A stretch of DNA of 61,472 bases. Origin: Clostridia bacterium (GTDB lineage Bacteria > Bacillota > Clostridia > Oscillospirales > CAG-272). The notes beneath the pieces were generated by a model. It made no database searches. It saw only the letters and a list, made by a program, of their open reading frames with translations, and was not told where the DNA came from. This document shows, one piece after another, positions 1 through 8,632 of this stretch. Positions within the stretch are counted from its first letter, which is position 1; each line of letters begins with the position of its first letter. Both the position numbers and the translations under genes were made by a program. The DNA is taken from positions 1 through 61,472 of the forward strand of contig JAFOEU010000015.1 of NCBI GenBank assembly GCA_017387685.1, given 5' to 3'.

Positions 1-240
1 CGGCGCGTGATATGCTTGCTTCGCAAGCGCGATATATCCTTCGGATACGATATACCTGCGGCACGATATATTCCGCTTTGCGGAATGTTAAGGAAAATTT
101 TCGCCGACGGCGAAAATTCACCTATCAAATCACGTTTCGCGAAGCGAAACATATCGTATTTATATATCGTATCCGCAGGATATATCGCATCGGCGAAGCC
201 GATATATCGTGCGCCGCGCACGGCGCATCTATTATAACGA
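1..240. repeat. Head-to-head pair of hairpin arrays with GATATA-type spacers
   Basis: Two arrays of short hairpins face each other. The left one (about 12-95) reads rightward and the right one (about 130-232) reads leftward. They share a central A/T-flanked hairpin at about 105-122 (AATTTTCGCC / GGCGAAAATT). Units are small stems with TTC, TTT or TGC loops, for example TTTCGC-ttc-GCGAAA and ATCC-tgc-GGAT, separated by CGATATA-like spacers. The left array ends with GTTAAGG before the central hairpin, the same order as in the copies near 3.8 kb. Short open frames here are by-products of the repeats. Function unknown; the left edge may lie outside the window. Confidence 0.75.
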
Positions 241-369
241 AATTGAGAAATCTGAATAGCGCGCCCTATTACTCCCCTCCCGCTTGCGGGAGGGGTTGGG
301 GTGGGCAGTCAGCGCCTTTGCGAAGGAATTTGCACCCAAACAATATCAAGGGCGAAATTCAATAAAAAC
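241..369. other. Intergenic stretch with a GC-rich hairpin
   Basis: There is no credible gene. A perfect palindrome at 274-295 (CCCCTCCCGC / GCGGGAGGGG) is followed by a G-rich stretch (GGTTGGGGTGGG). I see no promoter or RNA gene. Confidence 0.5.
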
Positions 370-450
370 GTGAAAATCCGCAAGGCGGATTTTTTCCTTA
401 ACGTTCCGCGAAGCGGAACACATCACTCGCGCAAAGCGCGAACATCACTT
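370..450 (-). repeat. Hairpin array with AGTGATGT spacers at a gene 3' end
   Basis: Read on the minus strand, the array begins AAGTGATGTT, whose TGA is the stop codon of the lipoprotein gene upstream (stop at 445-447). It continues CGCGC-ttt-GCGCG, GAGTGATGTG, TTCCGC-ttc-GCGGAA, CGTTAAGG, and ends in AAAATCCGC / GCGGATTTT followed by CACGTTTTTATT. The last hairpin with its T-run could act as the terminator. The plan is the same as in the arrays at 24.35 and 25.3 kb. Confidence 0.75.
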
Positions 451-1524
451 CTCATACTCATCCACCGTTATGATCTCAATCCTCGCGAGGTCTTTTTTGC
501 TGTCCGAGAAGGAGAGGGTAACGGTACGCGTGAAGGTGTCGGTCTTATCGGTATAGATCAGCTCGATATCGTAAACATAATCGACAGGCGCATCGGTCAG
601 GAATTTGTTGACGAGGGTGAGCGAAGTCGTGCCGTCGTTGTATAGCTCAAGCTTGGTGCCCTCGAACGCGGCGGTGTTTTTGTAAATGTCACGGTCAATT
701 GCGAGCTTTTCAAGCACGTCACCAATGACGTCGCCGTACTTGATGCCGTAGGGCAGAACGAGGGATTCGATCTCGACGGCGGCGTAGAAGGAATTGGAGT
801 AGCGCACCTTGCCGTCCTTCGCGTAATAATCGTTTTCATAGCCGAAAAGCTCTCCGTTTGCCATACACCCGCCGCCGAATTCGCCGTCATAGTGACAAAA
901 CACGGGAACAATAGAGGGATCAAGCCCCTCGGAGTACTTTTGTGCAAGGTCAAGAAGCTGACCCTGACTCATTCCCTTGACAAATCCCTCGCGGTCGAGG
1001 AATTTTGCAAATTCCGAGAGATCGGAATCGGGAATGCGGTTGACCTGCTCGGCAATCTCCATGGTAACGGAAAATTCGACCCAGGTGCTGTACTTTTCGC
1101 CGTCGACGTAGAATTCCGAGCGCAGACGGTAATTGCCGACCCTCGAAAGATCGAACGGTGATAATGAATATCCCTTATCAAGTTTGCCGTTCGATGGCAG
1201 GACCAAGGCGATCGCATCGAAGGCTATCTCGCCTTTGAGGGTGGACACCCACTCGCCATTTGATGAAAGCATCTCGACGGAATATCCCTCTCCGAAAAGA
1301 ATTTCTTTGTCGGTCTCATTCTGCCAGGTCACGCTGACCGCGGAAGTGCTTACGTTATTGAGAGTCATATAAACGCCCTCAAGATCGGTGTGTATAGCCA
1401 CGTTGCCGTTCAAATACAGCTCGTCGGTTATCACGCCGCCGCAGGGGTGATTGTTATCGAAGCAGGAAACCAACGTAACAAGCAACAGCATAAGCGTAAG
1501 TATACCAAAAACTTTCTTTTTCAT
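445..1524 (-). CDS. Lipoprotein with a bacterial Ig-like domain
   Basis: 359 residues. The start has a good ribosome binding site (AAAGGAG, 7 bases upstream). A lipoprotein signal peptide with lipobox LVSC puts the mature N-terminal cysteine near residue 21, so the protein is probably anchored on the outer face of the membrane. Residues about 50-155 look like a bacterial Ig-like domain: a WQN core, an 'LDKGYSLSPFDL' stretch and a closing 'WVEFSV' strand. A related domain occurs in the M56 sensor at 46-48.6 kb. The C-terminal half is unrecognised. The gene lies 16 bases downstream of the 550-residue lipoprotein gene and is probably cotranscribed with it. Its stop codon lies inside a hairpin array. 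Specific function unknown. Confidence 0.85.
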   Translation of the reverse strand: MKKKVFGILTLMLLLVTLVSCFDNNHPCGGVITDELYLNGNVAIHTDLEGVYMTLNNVSTSAVSVTWQNETDKEILFGEGYSVEMLSSNGEWVSTLKGEIAFDAIALVLPSNGKLDKGYSLSPFDLSRVGNYRLRSEFYVDGEKYSTWVEFSVTMEIAEQVNRIPDSDLSEFAKFLDREGFVKGMSQGQLLDLAQKYSEGLDPSIVPVFCHYDGEFGGGCMANGELFGYENDYYAKDGKVRYSNSFYAAVEIESLVLPYGIKYGDVIGDVLEKLAIDRDIYKNTAAFEGTKLELYNDGTTSLTLVNKFLTDAPVDYVYDIELIYTDKTDTFTRTVTLSFSDSKKDLARIEIITVDEYEK

Positions 1525-1540
1525 CGCCTATCTCCTTTCA

Positions 1541-3193
1541 TCATTCCCCATAAACTATCAAGCGCGTGATTCCTTTGCTGTCAAGATAAACGGTCTGACA
1601 TCCGCCGAGAGTACCGCGGGTGTAGAAGGTGACAGACCACATATTGTCCCAACCGTCATAAAGGACGGTTACGGCGTCGTATCCGATGGTGCATTCGTTT
1701 TTTGCACGCTCTGCGGCTTCGGTGCTGTTTCGTACGGGGCTTTCGGACGTGTTTTTGAAGCCTTGGGATATCACACCCGGCTCGCCCGCCTTGTAGGTTT
1801 TGCTGTCATTCTCAAACGAAAATCTTTTTATCGAGTTTTCGGGAACTATGAATTTGAAAATACACTCGTAGCAGCTAATTGTATACTCGGTAATATCGGG
1901 ATCACATCCCCGTCCGTCGACGACCTCGCGGAAGACGATGAGGTATTCGCCGGGAAGCAGATAGCGGATATCCTCGATCTTCTCAAAGGAATATTTAAGC
2001 TCGTTATAATCGGTATCGTAGACCTTCACCTTCGCGGTGTAGAGATTCACGTTCACGGGCGGGTAGACCTGCAGATTTACATTATAGAAAAGTGTCGGGA
2101 AATTATAGTGATCTTCCTTATCTTTAATGATCTGCGAAACGCCGACGCCGTCTGCCGACAGAGCTCCGTCCTTGGTATGCGACTCAGACCAGAGCAGACA
2201 TTTAATCGGGCTTATCTCGAACCCGCCCGAGCTGATCGTCGTGCTGCTGTAATCATACTTCCGCGCCGCCGCACCCTTTGAGGGAATGGAAAGGCGGAAG
2301 AAATCGTCATAATAGGAAATTTCGTACTCGGTCTGAGAGAACGCACTTGTGTCGTAAACTGCTTTAATCACGACCACGTACTCTCCTGCGGGGAAAGTAG
2401 CTAAATGCCCGAGCGATGAATAATACCCGCCGATCTCCTCGGCGTTCAGGTCATAAACGCGGATACCCTCAAGCCGGGTGTTTTCGGGGAGCGTGAGCTG
2501 CGGCTCATCTTCGAGAATGAGCAGAGGAAACGTCGAGAGATCGGTATCCCTTTCGCCCAAATATCTCCACACGCCCAAACCGTCGCAGCCGAGAGCAAAG
2601 GTACCGTCGGCGTACTGAATTTGACAGCTCGTGCCAACCCTTATCGGATTGACCGACGCGCCGCCCGAGCTGACCGTAACGGGGCTGTATTGGTACTTTT
2701 CGTTTTCGTTTTGTGATGAAATATCGGTAATGCGGAGAACGTCCTCAAACACGCGGCTGTCCTCTCCTCGCGAAAGCTTGAGGGAATACGCGCCGCAGAC
2801 CGCGTCATCGGGGATCACAAAAACGTAAGTCTGACATCCGATCGCGTTCCTTTTTATCTTCTTTTCTTTAACGTCGCAAGGAAACACGAGCGGCTCGTAA
2901 ATAAGCTCTCCTCCGACCTCGCCGTCATCGGTAAGCCAATAAAGCTCGGGCACGGGGATATAATCGTTTCCGGAGCAGCCCGTATATTTCTGAGTTCTGC
3001 CCGAAATATTCTTAACGTAAGCGTTGATACGGATCTCCTCGCCGCGCAGATATTCGGTATTCTCGATCTCGTATGAGAACTCAAATATCTTATTTTTCTC
3101 CTTGCCTTCAAGAGAAGAGTCACCTATCCCCTCGCAAGAGGCAAACAGACCGACGAGCATTATTATTACGAGAATAATTGATAATTTTTTCAT
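1541..3193 (-). CDS. Multidomain lipoprotein, paralogue of the next two
   Basis: 550 residues from the ATG at 3193, chosen because AAAGGAG lies just upstream and the product then begins with a lipoprotein signal (MKKLSIILV, lipobox FASC). After an N-terminal Ig-like domain (about 33-155) there are two copies of a module that starts 'SSGG...PI' and ends 'LPGEYLIVF' or 'FPAGEYVVVI' (about 165-290 and 300-440). The C-terminal segment, with 'MWSVTFYTRGTLGGCQTVYL', resembles a PepSY-like fold. The two shorter neighbours carry the Ig-like domain and only one module, so this gene probably grew by internal duplication. Probably a surface-exposed sensor or binding protein; substrate unknown. Confidence 0.85.
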   Translation of the reverse strand: MKKLSIILVIIMLVGLFASCEGIGDSSLEGKEKNKIFEFSYEIENTEYLRGEEIRINAYVKNISGRTQKYTGCSGNDYIPVPELYWLTDDGEVGGELIYEPLVFPCDVKEKKIKRNAIGCQTYVFVIPDDAVCGAYSLKLSRGEDSRVFEDVLRITDISSQNENEKYQYSPVTVSSGGASVNPIRVGTSCQIQYADGTFALGCDGLGVWRYLGERDTDLSTFPLLILEDEPQLTLPENTRLEGIRVYDLNAEEIGGYYSSLGHLATFPAGEYVVVIKAVYDTSAFSQTEYEISYYDDFFRLSIPSKGAAARKYDYSSTTISSGGFEISPIKCLLWSESHTKDGALSADGVGVSQIIKDKEDHYNFPTLFYNVNLQVYPPVNVNLYTAKVKVYDTDYNELKYSFEKIEDIRYLLPGEYLIVFREVVDGRGCDPDITEYTISCYECIFKFIVPENSIKRFSFENDSKTYKAGEPGVISQGFKNTSESPVRNSTEAAERAKNECTIGYDAVTVLYDGWDNMWSVTFYTRGTLGGCQTVYLDSKGITRLIVYGE

Positions 3194-3269
3194 TTCATCA
3201 ACTCCTTTCACCCTTATAGACGGAAAAACGAGCAAAAAGTTCCACGTTTTTTGGAATTTTTTCAATTTT

Positions 3270-3298
3270 ATTTTACTATATTTTCGGTTTGGTGTCAA
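3270..3298 (-). promoter_or_regulatory. Promoter of the 550-residue lipoprotein gene
   Basis: On the minus strand, TTGACA (3298-3293), 17 bases, then TAAAAT (3275-3270). The promoter lies about 80 bases before the ATG. The whole upstream block is nearly identical to the one before the 291-residue lipoprotein (5651-5818). Confidence 0.7.
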
Positions 3299-3339
3299 TA
3301 GATAGGATTATATCTCTATAATTTTAATTAAATCATCAG

Positions 3340-3653
3340 CCGTAGGGGACGGCGCCCTCGACGTCCCGGGCTGCACAAAAGTTGATATGTGATTAAGTAT
3401 AGAAGCAATAATTATATTAAAAACTGTAGGGGAGGGCGTCCTCGACCTCCCGAGCAGCACTGAATTATTTACGTGCTTAAAATCAAGAATATATAATACT
3501 ATTTTCTTGATTAAGTACAAAGCAATAGTTTCATTGGGCTCGGGAGGTCGAGGACGCCCTCCCCTACAGGTATTGTTTTATAATTACGATTGAATATTAT
3601 TGATTATATAATTCTGTGCTGTCGAGGGACGTCGAGGGCGCCGTCCCCTACGG
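3340..3653. repeat. Nested inverted repeats (GTAGGGGA...CCTCGAC type)
   Basis: Four related roughly 35-bp elements lie in two nested pairs. The outer pair is 3340-3376 and 3616-3653 (CCGTAGGGGACGGCGCCCTC and its complement). The inner pair is 3424-3460 and 3536-3569 (CTGTAGGGGAGGGCGTCCTC and its complement). The DNA between them is A/T-rich and carries no gene. Each element has an internal palindromic core around GAGGGCG / CCTCGAC. The set could fold into a large cruciform or act as a mobile repeat, but no transposase or clear target duplication was seen. Confidence 0.8.
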
Positions 3654-3727
3654 TTGATAATTTCAATTAATCATATAGGTAAAATTTGCGGTTTAATACA
3701 GGCAGAATTGCGCCGTCTGCGGACGGC

Positions 3728-3838
3728 GCGCGATATGCCTTCGGCGCGATATATCCTGCGGATACGATATACCTTCGGCACGATATATTTCGCTTCGCGA
3801 AATGTTAAGGTAGAAATTTGCCGCGGCAAATTTCAATT
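3728..3838 (+). repeat. Hairpin array with GATATA-type spacers
   Basis: Reading rightward there are hairpins GCC-ttc-GGC, ATCC-tgc-GGAT and TTTCGC-ttc-GCGAAA, separated by (A)CGATATA, then GTTAAGG, then a terminal AAATTTGCC / GGCAAATTT hairpin. The array closely matches the copies at 12-120 and 5811-5891. It fills the gap between the 3' end of the 299-residue lipoprotein gene and the nested inverted repeats. Confidence 0.75.
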
Positions 3839-3872
3839 TTAAAAGAAATGTTCGAGATACCTTTTAATTTCG

Positions 3873-4772
3873 TCACCTCACGATAAGCTTGAAAACCAAA
3901 GCAGATTTTGTCAGCTTATAATCGTATTCGCCGACTACCGAATGCGGCGCAGATGCGGGAGTTTTTACGTTTTCAATAACGACTATAACGTATTCTCCGG
4001 GCGGGAGCAGATTCATATCTCCGAGTTTCTCGACGCTGTTAAAATCGGTGTCATATATCTTAATCGAGGAGTGGCTCACATTCTCGGGCTTTTCAAAGGT
4101 CAGCCCGTCTTCAAGCACAAGTGCGGGGAATTCATTGGGATCATAGTTGCTGTCGCTCATAATATACTCCCAACCGGCGATTTCCTCCATAAATACCGGT
4201 TCTTCATTTTTATAGTAAGTATAACCGATAATCACCGAGAGCGGTTTTATCACGGAATTACCCGACGCTACAGTATAATCGCAGTAAATGTGAGGAAGCT
4301 TGTCAAGGATCACTATCGCATCCCTGTAGGTGCATACGTTTCCGCGGTAATTCAAAGTGATCGAATAGACTCCCGCCGCGGCATCCTCGGGAATGATGAA
4401 GGTGAAGTTCTTCCGTCCCACCTGTCCCGCTTTTGCGGTAAATTCTTCGGAGCCGCTGACGGTATCAATCGGGAAAGGCTTGATTATTGCGCTCAACTCA
4501 CCGTCTTCCGACTGGCAGTGAAGCTCTACCGTGGGATAGTAGCTGTTGATTACGGCACTGTAAGTGAGGTCTTTTCCCGAAATATTCGTCACGCAAGCTG
4601 TGAGGGTAAAGAATTCTCCGCGTCTGTATTCGCGCTTGGGAAGCGGCTCGTACGACACCTCAAATTCGGGCGCGTAACTGTCGACCGCAAGACCGCCGTC
4701 GCCTATTCCCTCACAGGAGGAAAATAAACCGACGAGCATTATTATTGTGAGAATAATTGATATTTTTTTCAT
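3873..4772 (-). CDS. Lipoprotein, Ig-like domain plus one module
   Basis: 299 residues from the ATG at 4772, supported by AAGGAG upstream and a start MKKISIILTIIMLVG with lipobox FSSC. The mature part has an Ig-like domain with 'YRRGEFFTLTACVTNISG' and then a single copy of the module ending 'LPPGEYVIVV'. It is a paralogue of the 550- and 291-residue lipoproteins. It starts 5 bases after the stop of the 291-residue gene, so the two are surely cotranscribed. Exact role unknown; probably anchored to the outside of the cytoplasmic membrane. Confidence 0.85.
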   Translation of the reverse strand: MKKISIILTIIMLVGLFSSCEGIGDGGLAVDSYAPEFEVSYEPLPKREYRRGEFFTLTACVTNISGKDLTYSAVINSYYPTVELHCQSEDGELSAIIKPFPIDTVSGSEEFTAKAGQVGRKNFTFIIPEDAAAGVYSITLNYRGNVCTYRDAIVILDKLPHIYCDYTVASGNSVIKPLSVIIGYTYYKNEEPVFMEEIAGWEYIMSDSNYDPNEFPALVLEDGLTFEKPENVSHSSIKIYDTDFNSVEKLGDMNLLPPGEYVIVVIENVKTPASAPHSVVGEYDYKLTKSALVFKLIVR

Positions 4773-4777
4773 CACGT

Positions 4778-5653
4778 TCAACTCCTTACTATAAGTTTGA
4801 AAACGTTTTCCCAATGCGATTTCCAATAATCCTGCGGATTCCAGACCTCACCGCTTTCGTACTCGGAAAAGACTACCAAATATTCGCCCGCGGGGAGCTC
4901 GGAAAGTCCCGCAATATCTCCGCTGTATTCTATCATTTCGTAATCCATACCGTAAAGCGTCAGCCGCTCATTATACATTGTGTGCGTTGGCACGTATAGC
5001 TCGACCTTTCCGTTCAGTACAAGGGTGGGATAATCCTTCGGGTCGGTTCCGGGATTGTTGAAAAGATACCAGACACCGTCCGAGCATCCCGTTTCCCGCG
5101 CCTCGCCGTTTACGTAATGCGTGGCGCTGAGCGCACACTTTATCGGATGAATACCCACTTCGCCTATTGCTACGGTTATCGGGCTGTATCTGTACTTTTC
5201 ATTTTCGTTCTGCTCTGCGGGACGGATCACCTTTATCGCGTCAGCAAATACCTTTTCATATCCGTCGAAGGAAAGCACTACCGTGTATTTGCCGATAGGA
5301 GCATCCTCGGGGATCGGGAAAGAAACCGTCTTCTCGCCGCTCTCGCCGTTCTTCGCCTTATGATTCTCGGGCGCGTACTCGATTGCCAGGTACGGGAACT
5401 GTTCAATTGGATCGCCAAGCGTACCGTCATCAAGCTGAGGATAGAGGCGAGCATATGGAACAAAAGGTCCATATTTCCATCTGTAGGTTCTGCCCGAAAC
5501 ATTCGTCACCTTCGCCGTGATCTTCACGGTTTCGCCAACGAGATAAACGCTTCTGTCGCTCTCGTAAGAAAACTCAAATTCATAATCGTCCGAACAGGCG
5601 GGAAAAAGCGCGATTATCACCGTTAATACAAGCAAAATTGATAACTTTTTCAT
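4778..5653 (-). CDS. Lipoprotein, Ig-like domain plus one module
   Basis: 291 residues from the ATG at 5653, with AAAGGAG in a leader nearly identical to that of the 550-residue paralogue. Signal peptide MKKLSILLVLTVI with lipobox FPAC. The Ig-like part contains 'GETVKITAKVTNVSG' and 'IPEDAPIGKYTVVLSF'. The C-terminal module ends 'LPAGEYLVVFSEY'. First gene of a two-gene unit with the 299-residue paralogue. Function unknown. Confidence 0.85.
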   Translation of the reverse strand: MKKLSILLVLTVIIALFPACSDDYEFEFSYESDRSVYLVGETVKITAKVTNVSGRTYRWKYGPFVPYARLYPQLDDGTLGDPIEQFPYLAIEYAPENHKAKNGESGEKTVSFPIPEDAPIGKYTVVLSFDGYEKVFADAIKVIRPAEQNENEKYRYSPITVAIGEVGIHPIKCALSATHYVNGEARETGCSDGVWYLFNNPGTDPKDYPTLVLNGKVELYVPTHTMYNERLTLYGMDYEMIEYSGDIAGLSELPAGEYLVVFSEYESGEVWNPQDYWKSHWENVFKLIVRS

Positions 5654-5728
5654 TTCATCAACTCCTTTCACCTTTAAAGACGGAAAAACGGGGAAAAAGT
5701 TCCACGTTTTTTGGATTTTTTCAATTTT

Positions 5729-5757
5729 ATTTTACTATATTTTCGGTTTGGTGTCAA
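5729..5757 (-). promoter_or_regulatory. Promoter of the 291/299-residue lipoprotein unit
   Basis: TTGACA (5757-5752), a 17-base spacer and TAAAAT (5734-5729) on the minus strand. It is identical to the promoter at 3270-3298 and lies in a duplicated block of about 160 bp. Confidence 0.7.
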
Positions 5758-5810
5758 TAGTTATAATTATATCTATATAATTTTAATTAAATTTTCAGCC
5801 GTAGGGGACG

Positions 5811-5935
5811 GCGCGCGATATGCCTTCGGCACGATATATCCTGCGGATACGATATACCTTCGGCACGATATATTTCGCTTCGCGAAATGTGAACGAAAAA
5901 ACGTGTAACGCAAATATCACTTGCAAAGTGAAATT
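5811..5935 (+). repeat. Hairpin array with GATATA-type spacers, degenerate end
   Basis: This array has the same unit order as 3728-3810 (GCC-ttc-GGC, ATCC-tgc-GGAT, ACC-ttc-GGC, TTTCGC-ttc-GCGAAA). After the last hairpin it reads GTGAACG instead of GTTAAGG and ends in a different small palindrome, CACTTGCAAAGTG. It lies between the divergent lipoprotein and rhamnosidase promoters. Its left edge joins directly to a GTAGGGGACGGCG half-element. Confidence 0.75.
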
Positions 5936-5949
5936 ACCTCCATTTCCTA

Positions 5950-5978
5950 TTGCAATTTTCCAAAAATTATAGTATAAT
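5950..5978 (+). promoter_or_regulatory. Promoter of the rhamnosidase gene
   Basis: TTGCAA (5950-5955), 17 bases, TATAAT (5973-5978). The start codon follows about 30 bases later, with AAGGAG before it. Confidence 0.7.
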
Positions 5979-6010
5979 AATTATATCTATAAATCCGCAA
6001 GGAGAACATT

Positions 6011-8503
6011 ATGAAAAAGGCAAGATTTATAACCCATCCTTCGCTCGTGGGCAAGCCCGTCGAGCATCCTTGGAAAAATATGAAATTCAACAGCTACGAG
6101 CGTGATCTTGAGCCCGGGCAGGGCCTTCTCAACCTGCTTTGCGAGTTTGCGCCCGAGCCCGGACGTGCCGTTGAAAAGATCACCCTCCGCGCCACTGCGC
6201 TCGGTATCTTCGATCTTTTCCTCAACGGTCAGCGCGTAGGTCTTGAGGTCGACGGCATTCCCACCGCCGATGAATACAAGCCCGGCTGGACCGACTACCG
6301 CAAGCGCGTATTTGAATATGAATACGACATCACCGAGCTCTGCAAGGAAAACAACCGCATCGTAGCCGAGGTCTCCCCCGGTTGGTGGACGGGCAGAATC
6401 TCCTTCGGTTTCTACGGCTTCAAGCCGATGGCGTTCGCGGGCGAAATTGAGATCGAATACGCCGACGGCGAAAACGATATCATCGCTACGGGCGAGGATT
6501 GGAAGGCATCCATCTGCGGTCCCGTTATGTTTGCCGACATCTGGGACGGCGAATACTACGACGCAACCGTTCCCGAGCCCTCTATCTGCCCCGAGGCGCA
6601 CGAATGGGTAGATGCCGCTCTCTTCACCGATACTACCTGCGAGATCGTTCCCCTCGTAGGTCCTACCATCAGACCGCGCCACGAGCTTCTTCTCCGCCCC
6701 ATTTCCGCAGTCTGCCACAACGGCACCATTCACGACGGCTCGGAATACGGCGAGATCAACGTCCTCTCGAAGTCCGTCGGCGATTGGTGCGAGCAGACCC
6801 GTCTCGAATACGGCGAGTCGCTGATCCTCGATATGGGTCAGAATATGGTCGGCAGACCGATCCTTATGTTCAAGGCACCCCGCGGCACCAAGATCACCGT
6901 TTACTTCGCCGAAATGCTCAACGACAGCGGCGATCCCGCGCGCGGAAACGACGGTCCCAAGGGCAGTATGTATATCAAGAACTACCGCTCCGCAACCGCC
7001 CGCCTCGTTTACGTCGCTTCGGGCAACGGCATCGAGACCTATTTCCCCACTCACTCCTTCTTCGGCTTCCGATACCTTGAGATCCGCGCCGACAACGATA
7101 TCGACGTCCTCTCGGTTGCGGGTGAGGTCATCTGCTCTGATTTCACCGAAACCGCTGAATTCTCCTGCGACAATCCCGAGGTCAACCGCCTCTATTCCAA
7201 TATCGTTTGGGGTATGAGAGGAAATTACTTCTCCGTCCCCACCGACTGTCCTCAGCGTGACGAGCGTCTCGGCTGGACGGGCGATACACAGATCTTTGCG
7301 GGCGCGGCTTCCTATCTCGCCGATATCCGCAGCTTTATGCACAAATGGCTCGGCGACGCACGCGACTCACAGCAGGGCTTTGACGGCGCATACTGCGACG
7401 TTATCCCGAGAGTATTCCCCTCGCACAGCGGAAACGCCGCTTGGGGCGACGCGGGACTTATCGTTCCTAATAAGCTTTATGAAATGTATAACGATACCGC
7501 AATCCTCGAGGAGCATTTCGACTCGATGGAGTACTATATGAAGTATCTCGAGCAGTACGGTCTTGAGGGTCCCAACACCGCTTACGGCGACTGGCTCAAC
7601 TACGACGTGACCGACAAGCGTTACATCGCTGTCGCTTACTACGCTTACGACGCATCTCTTATGAAGAAATTCTGCGACATCCTCGGCAAGCCCGAGCGCG
7701 CAGAGTATTACGCAGAGCTCCGCGAGCGCATAGTTTCCCATTTCCGTTGCAGATATATCGAAAACGGTGATCTTACCATCAAGACTCAGACCGCATATCT
7801 GCTTGCGCTTGCCTTCGACCTCGTTCCCGCTGAGGACCGTCAGGCATATATCGACAGACTTGAGAAGAAGATCATCGACAACGATTACACCCTCTCGACC
7901 GGCTTCGTCGGCACGGGTATCCTCAATCAGACCCTTGAAAAGCTCGGTCTGCATTCGCTCTGCTATTCGCTCCTGCTCCAGACCCGCGACCCCAGCTGGC
8001 TCTACTCCGTCCGTCAGGGCGCGACCACCGTTTGGGAGAGATGGAATTCCTACACTCTCGAGCGCGGCTTCGGCGACGTCGGTATGAACTCCTTCAACCA
8101 CTACGCTTACGGCGCAGTTGCCGAATGGCTCTATTCGGGCATGTGCGGCATCAAGCCCGACACCGAAATGCCCGGTTGGGAGCACTTCTTCCTCGCGCCC
8201 ACCCCCGATATGAGAAGCGACAGCGAAATGCCCGAGGGTCAGAAGCGCATCAATATGGCGCGCGCGGCTTACGAATCGGTCATGGGACGCATTGAAAGCT
8301 CTTGGGTAAACGTTGACGGCAGATTCGAATACAGCTTCCTCATCCCCGAGGAGAGCGCGGCTACCGTTTCTCTCGTATCCGAAAAGGACACCTTCAAGAT
8401 CAACGGAATCGAATTCAAGCTCGAGGAAATGAACGGCAGACGTCAGGGCGACCGCATCCTCTTCCCGCTTTCCGAGGGTGCTTATACCGTCGTTATCGGA
8501 TAA
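6011..8503 (+). CDS. Alpha-L-rhamnosidase, GH78 family
   Basis: 830 residues. It should hydrolyse terminal alpha-L-rhamnose from plant glycosides or polysaccharides. The layout fits GH78: N-terminal beta-sandwich domains, an (alpha/alpha)6 barrel and a C-terminal beta domain. The family signature 'DCPQRDERLGWTGD' at about residues 412-425 carries acidic residues used in catalysis, and 'GDWLNYDVTDKRYI' and 'WERWNSY' are typical barrel motifs. There is no signal peptide, so it is probably cytoplasmic and acts on imported rhamnosides. It appears to be monocistronic, with its own promoter. No rhamnose transporter or catabolic genes are adjacent. Confidence 0.93.
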   Translation: MKKARFITHPSLVGKPVEHPWKNMKFNSYERDLEPGQGLLNLLCEFAPEPGRAVEKITLRATALGIFDLFLNGQRVGLEVDGIPTADEYKPGWTDYRKRVFEYEYDITELCKENNRIVAEVSPGWWTGRISFGFYGFKPMAFAGEIEIEYADGENDIIATGEDWKASICGPVMFADIWDGEYYDATVPEPSICPEAHEWVDAALFTDTTCEIVPLVGPTIRPRHELLLRPISAVCHNGTIHDGSEYGEINVLSKSVGDWCEQTRLEYGESLILDMGQNMVGRPILMFKAPRGTKITVYFAEMLNDSGDPARGNDGPKGSMYIKNYRSATARLVYVASGNGIETYFPTHSFFGFRYLEIRADNDIDVLSVAGEVICSDFTETAEFSCDNPEVNRLYSNIVWGMRGNYFSVPTDCPQRDERLGWTGDTQIFAGAASYLADIRSFMHKWLGDARDSQQGFDGAYCDVIPRVFPSHSGNAAWGDAGLIVPNKLYEMYNDTAILEEHFDSMEYYMKYLEQYGLEGPNTAYGDWLNYDVTDKRYIAVAYYAYDASLMKKFCDILGKPERAEYYAELRERIVSHFRCRYIENGDLTIKTQTAYLLALAFDLVPAEDRQAYIDRLEKKIIDNDYTLSTGFVGTGILNQTLEKLGLHSLCYSLLLQTRDPSWLYSVRQGATTVWERWNSYTLERGFGDVGMNSFNHYAYGAVAEWLYSGMCGIKPDTEMPGWEHFFLAPTPDMRSDSEMPEGQKRINMARAAYESVMGRIESSWVNVDGRFEYSFLIPEESAATVSLVSEKDTFKINGIEFKLEEMNGRRQGDRILFPLSEGAYTVVIG

Positions 8504-8559
8504 AATCCGAGAAAACTCTTTAAAATTTACAAATTTCACGAGAAATTCATAATTTTATC

Positions 8560-8588
8560 TTGACAACTTACGATTTCCGTATTATAAT
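8560..8588 (+). promoter_or_regulatory. Promoter of yceD-rpmF
   Basis: TTGACA (8560-8565), 17 bases, TATAAT (8583-8588). This is a consensus sigma-A promoter, as expected for a ribosomal protein operon. Confidence 0.8.
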
Positions 8589-8632
8589 ATGTATTGTCGC
8601 TTTTTATGCCGTTTTATGGGAGGATTTGAAGA

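Noticed and set aside
7-365. Small open frames in the first 365 bases
   Set aside because: They run through hairpin arrays in several frames and have no ribosome binding site.
3308-3520. A 70-residue minus-strand frame in the nested repeats
   Set aside because: It is composed of the repeat sequence itself and lacks a start site.
3340-3653. Insertion sequence or MITE
   Set aside because: No transposase and no clear flanking duplication; kept only as nested inverted repeats.
5987-7342. A 451-residue open frame opposite the rhamnosidase gene
   Set aside because: Antisense shadow of a clear GH78 gene, with no motifs.
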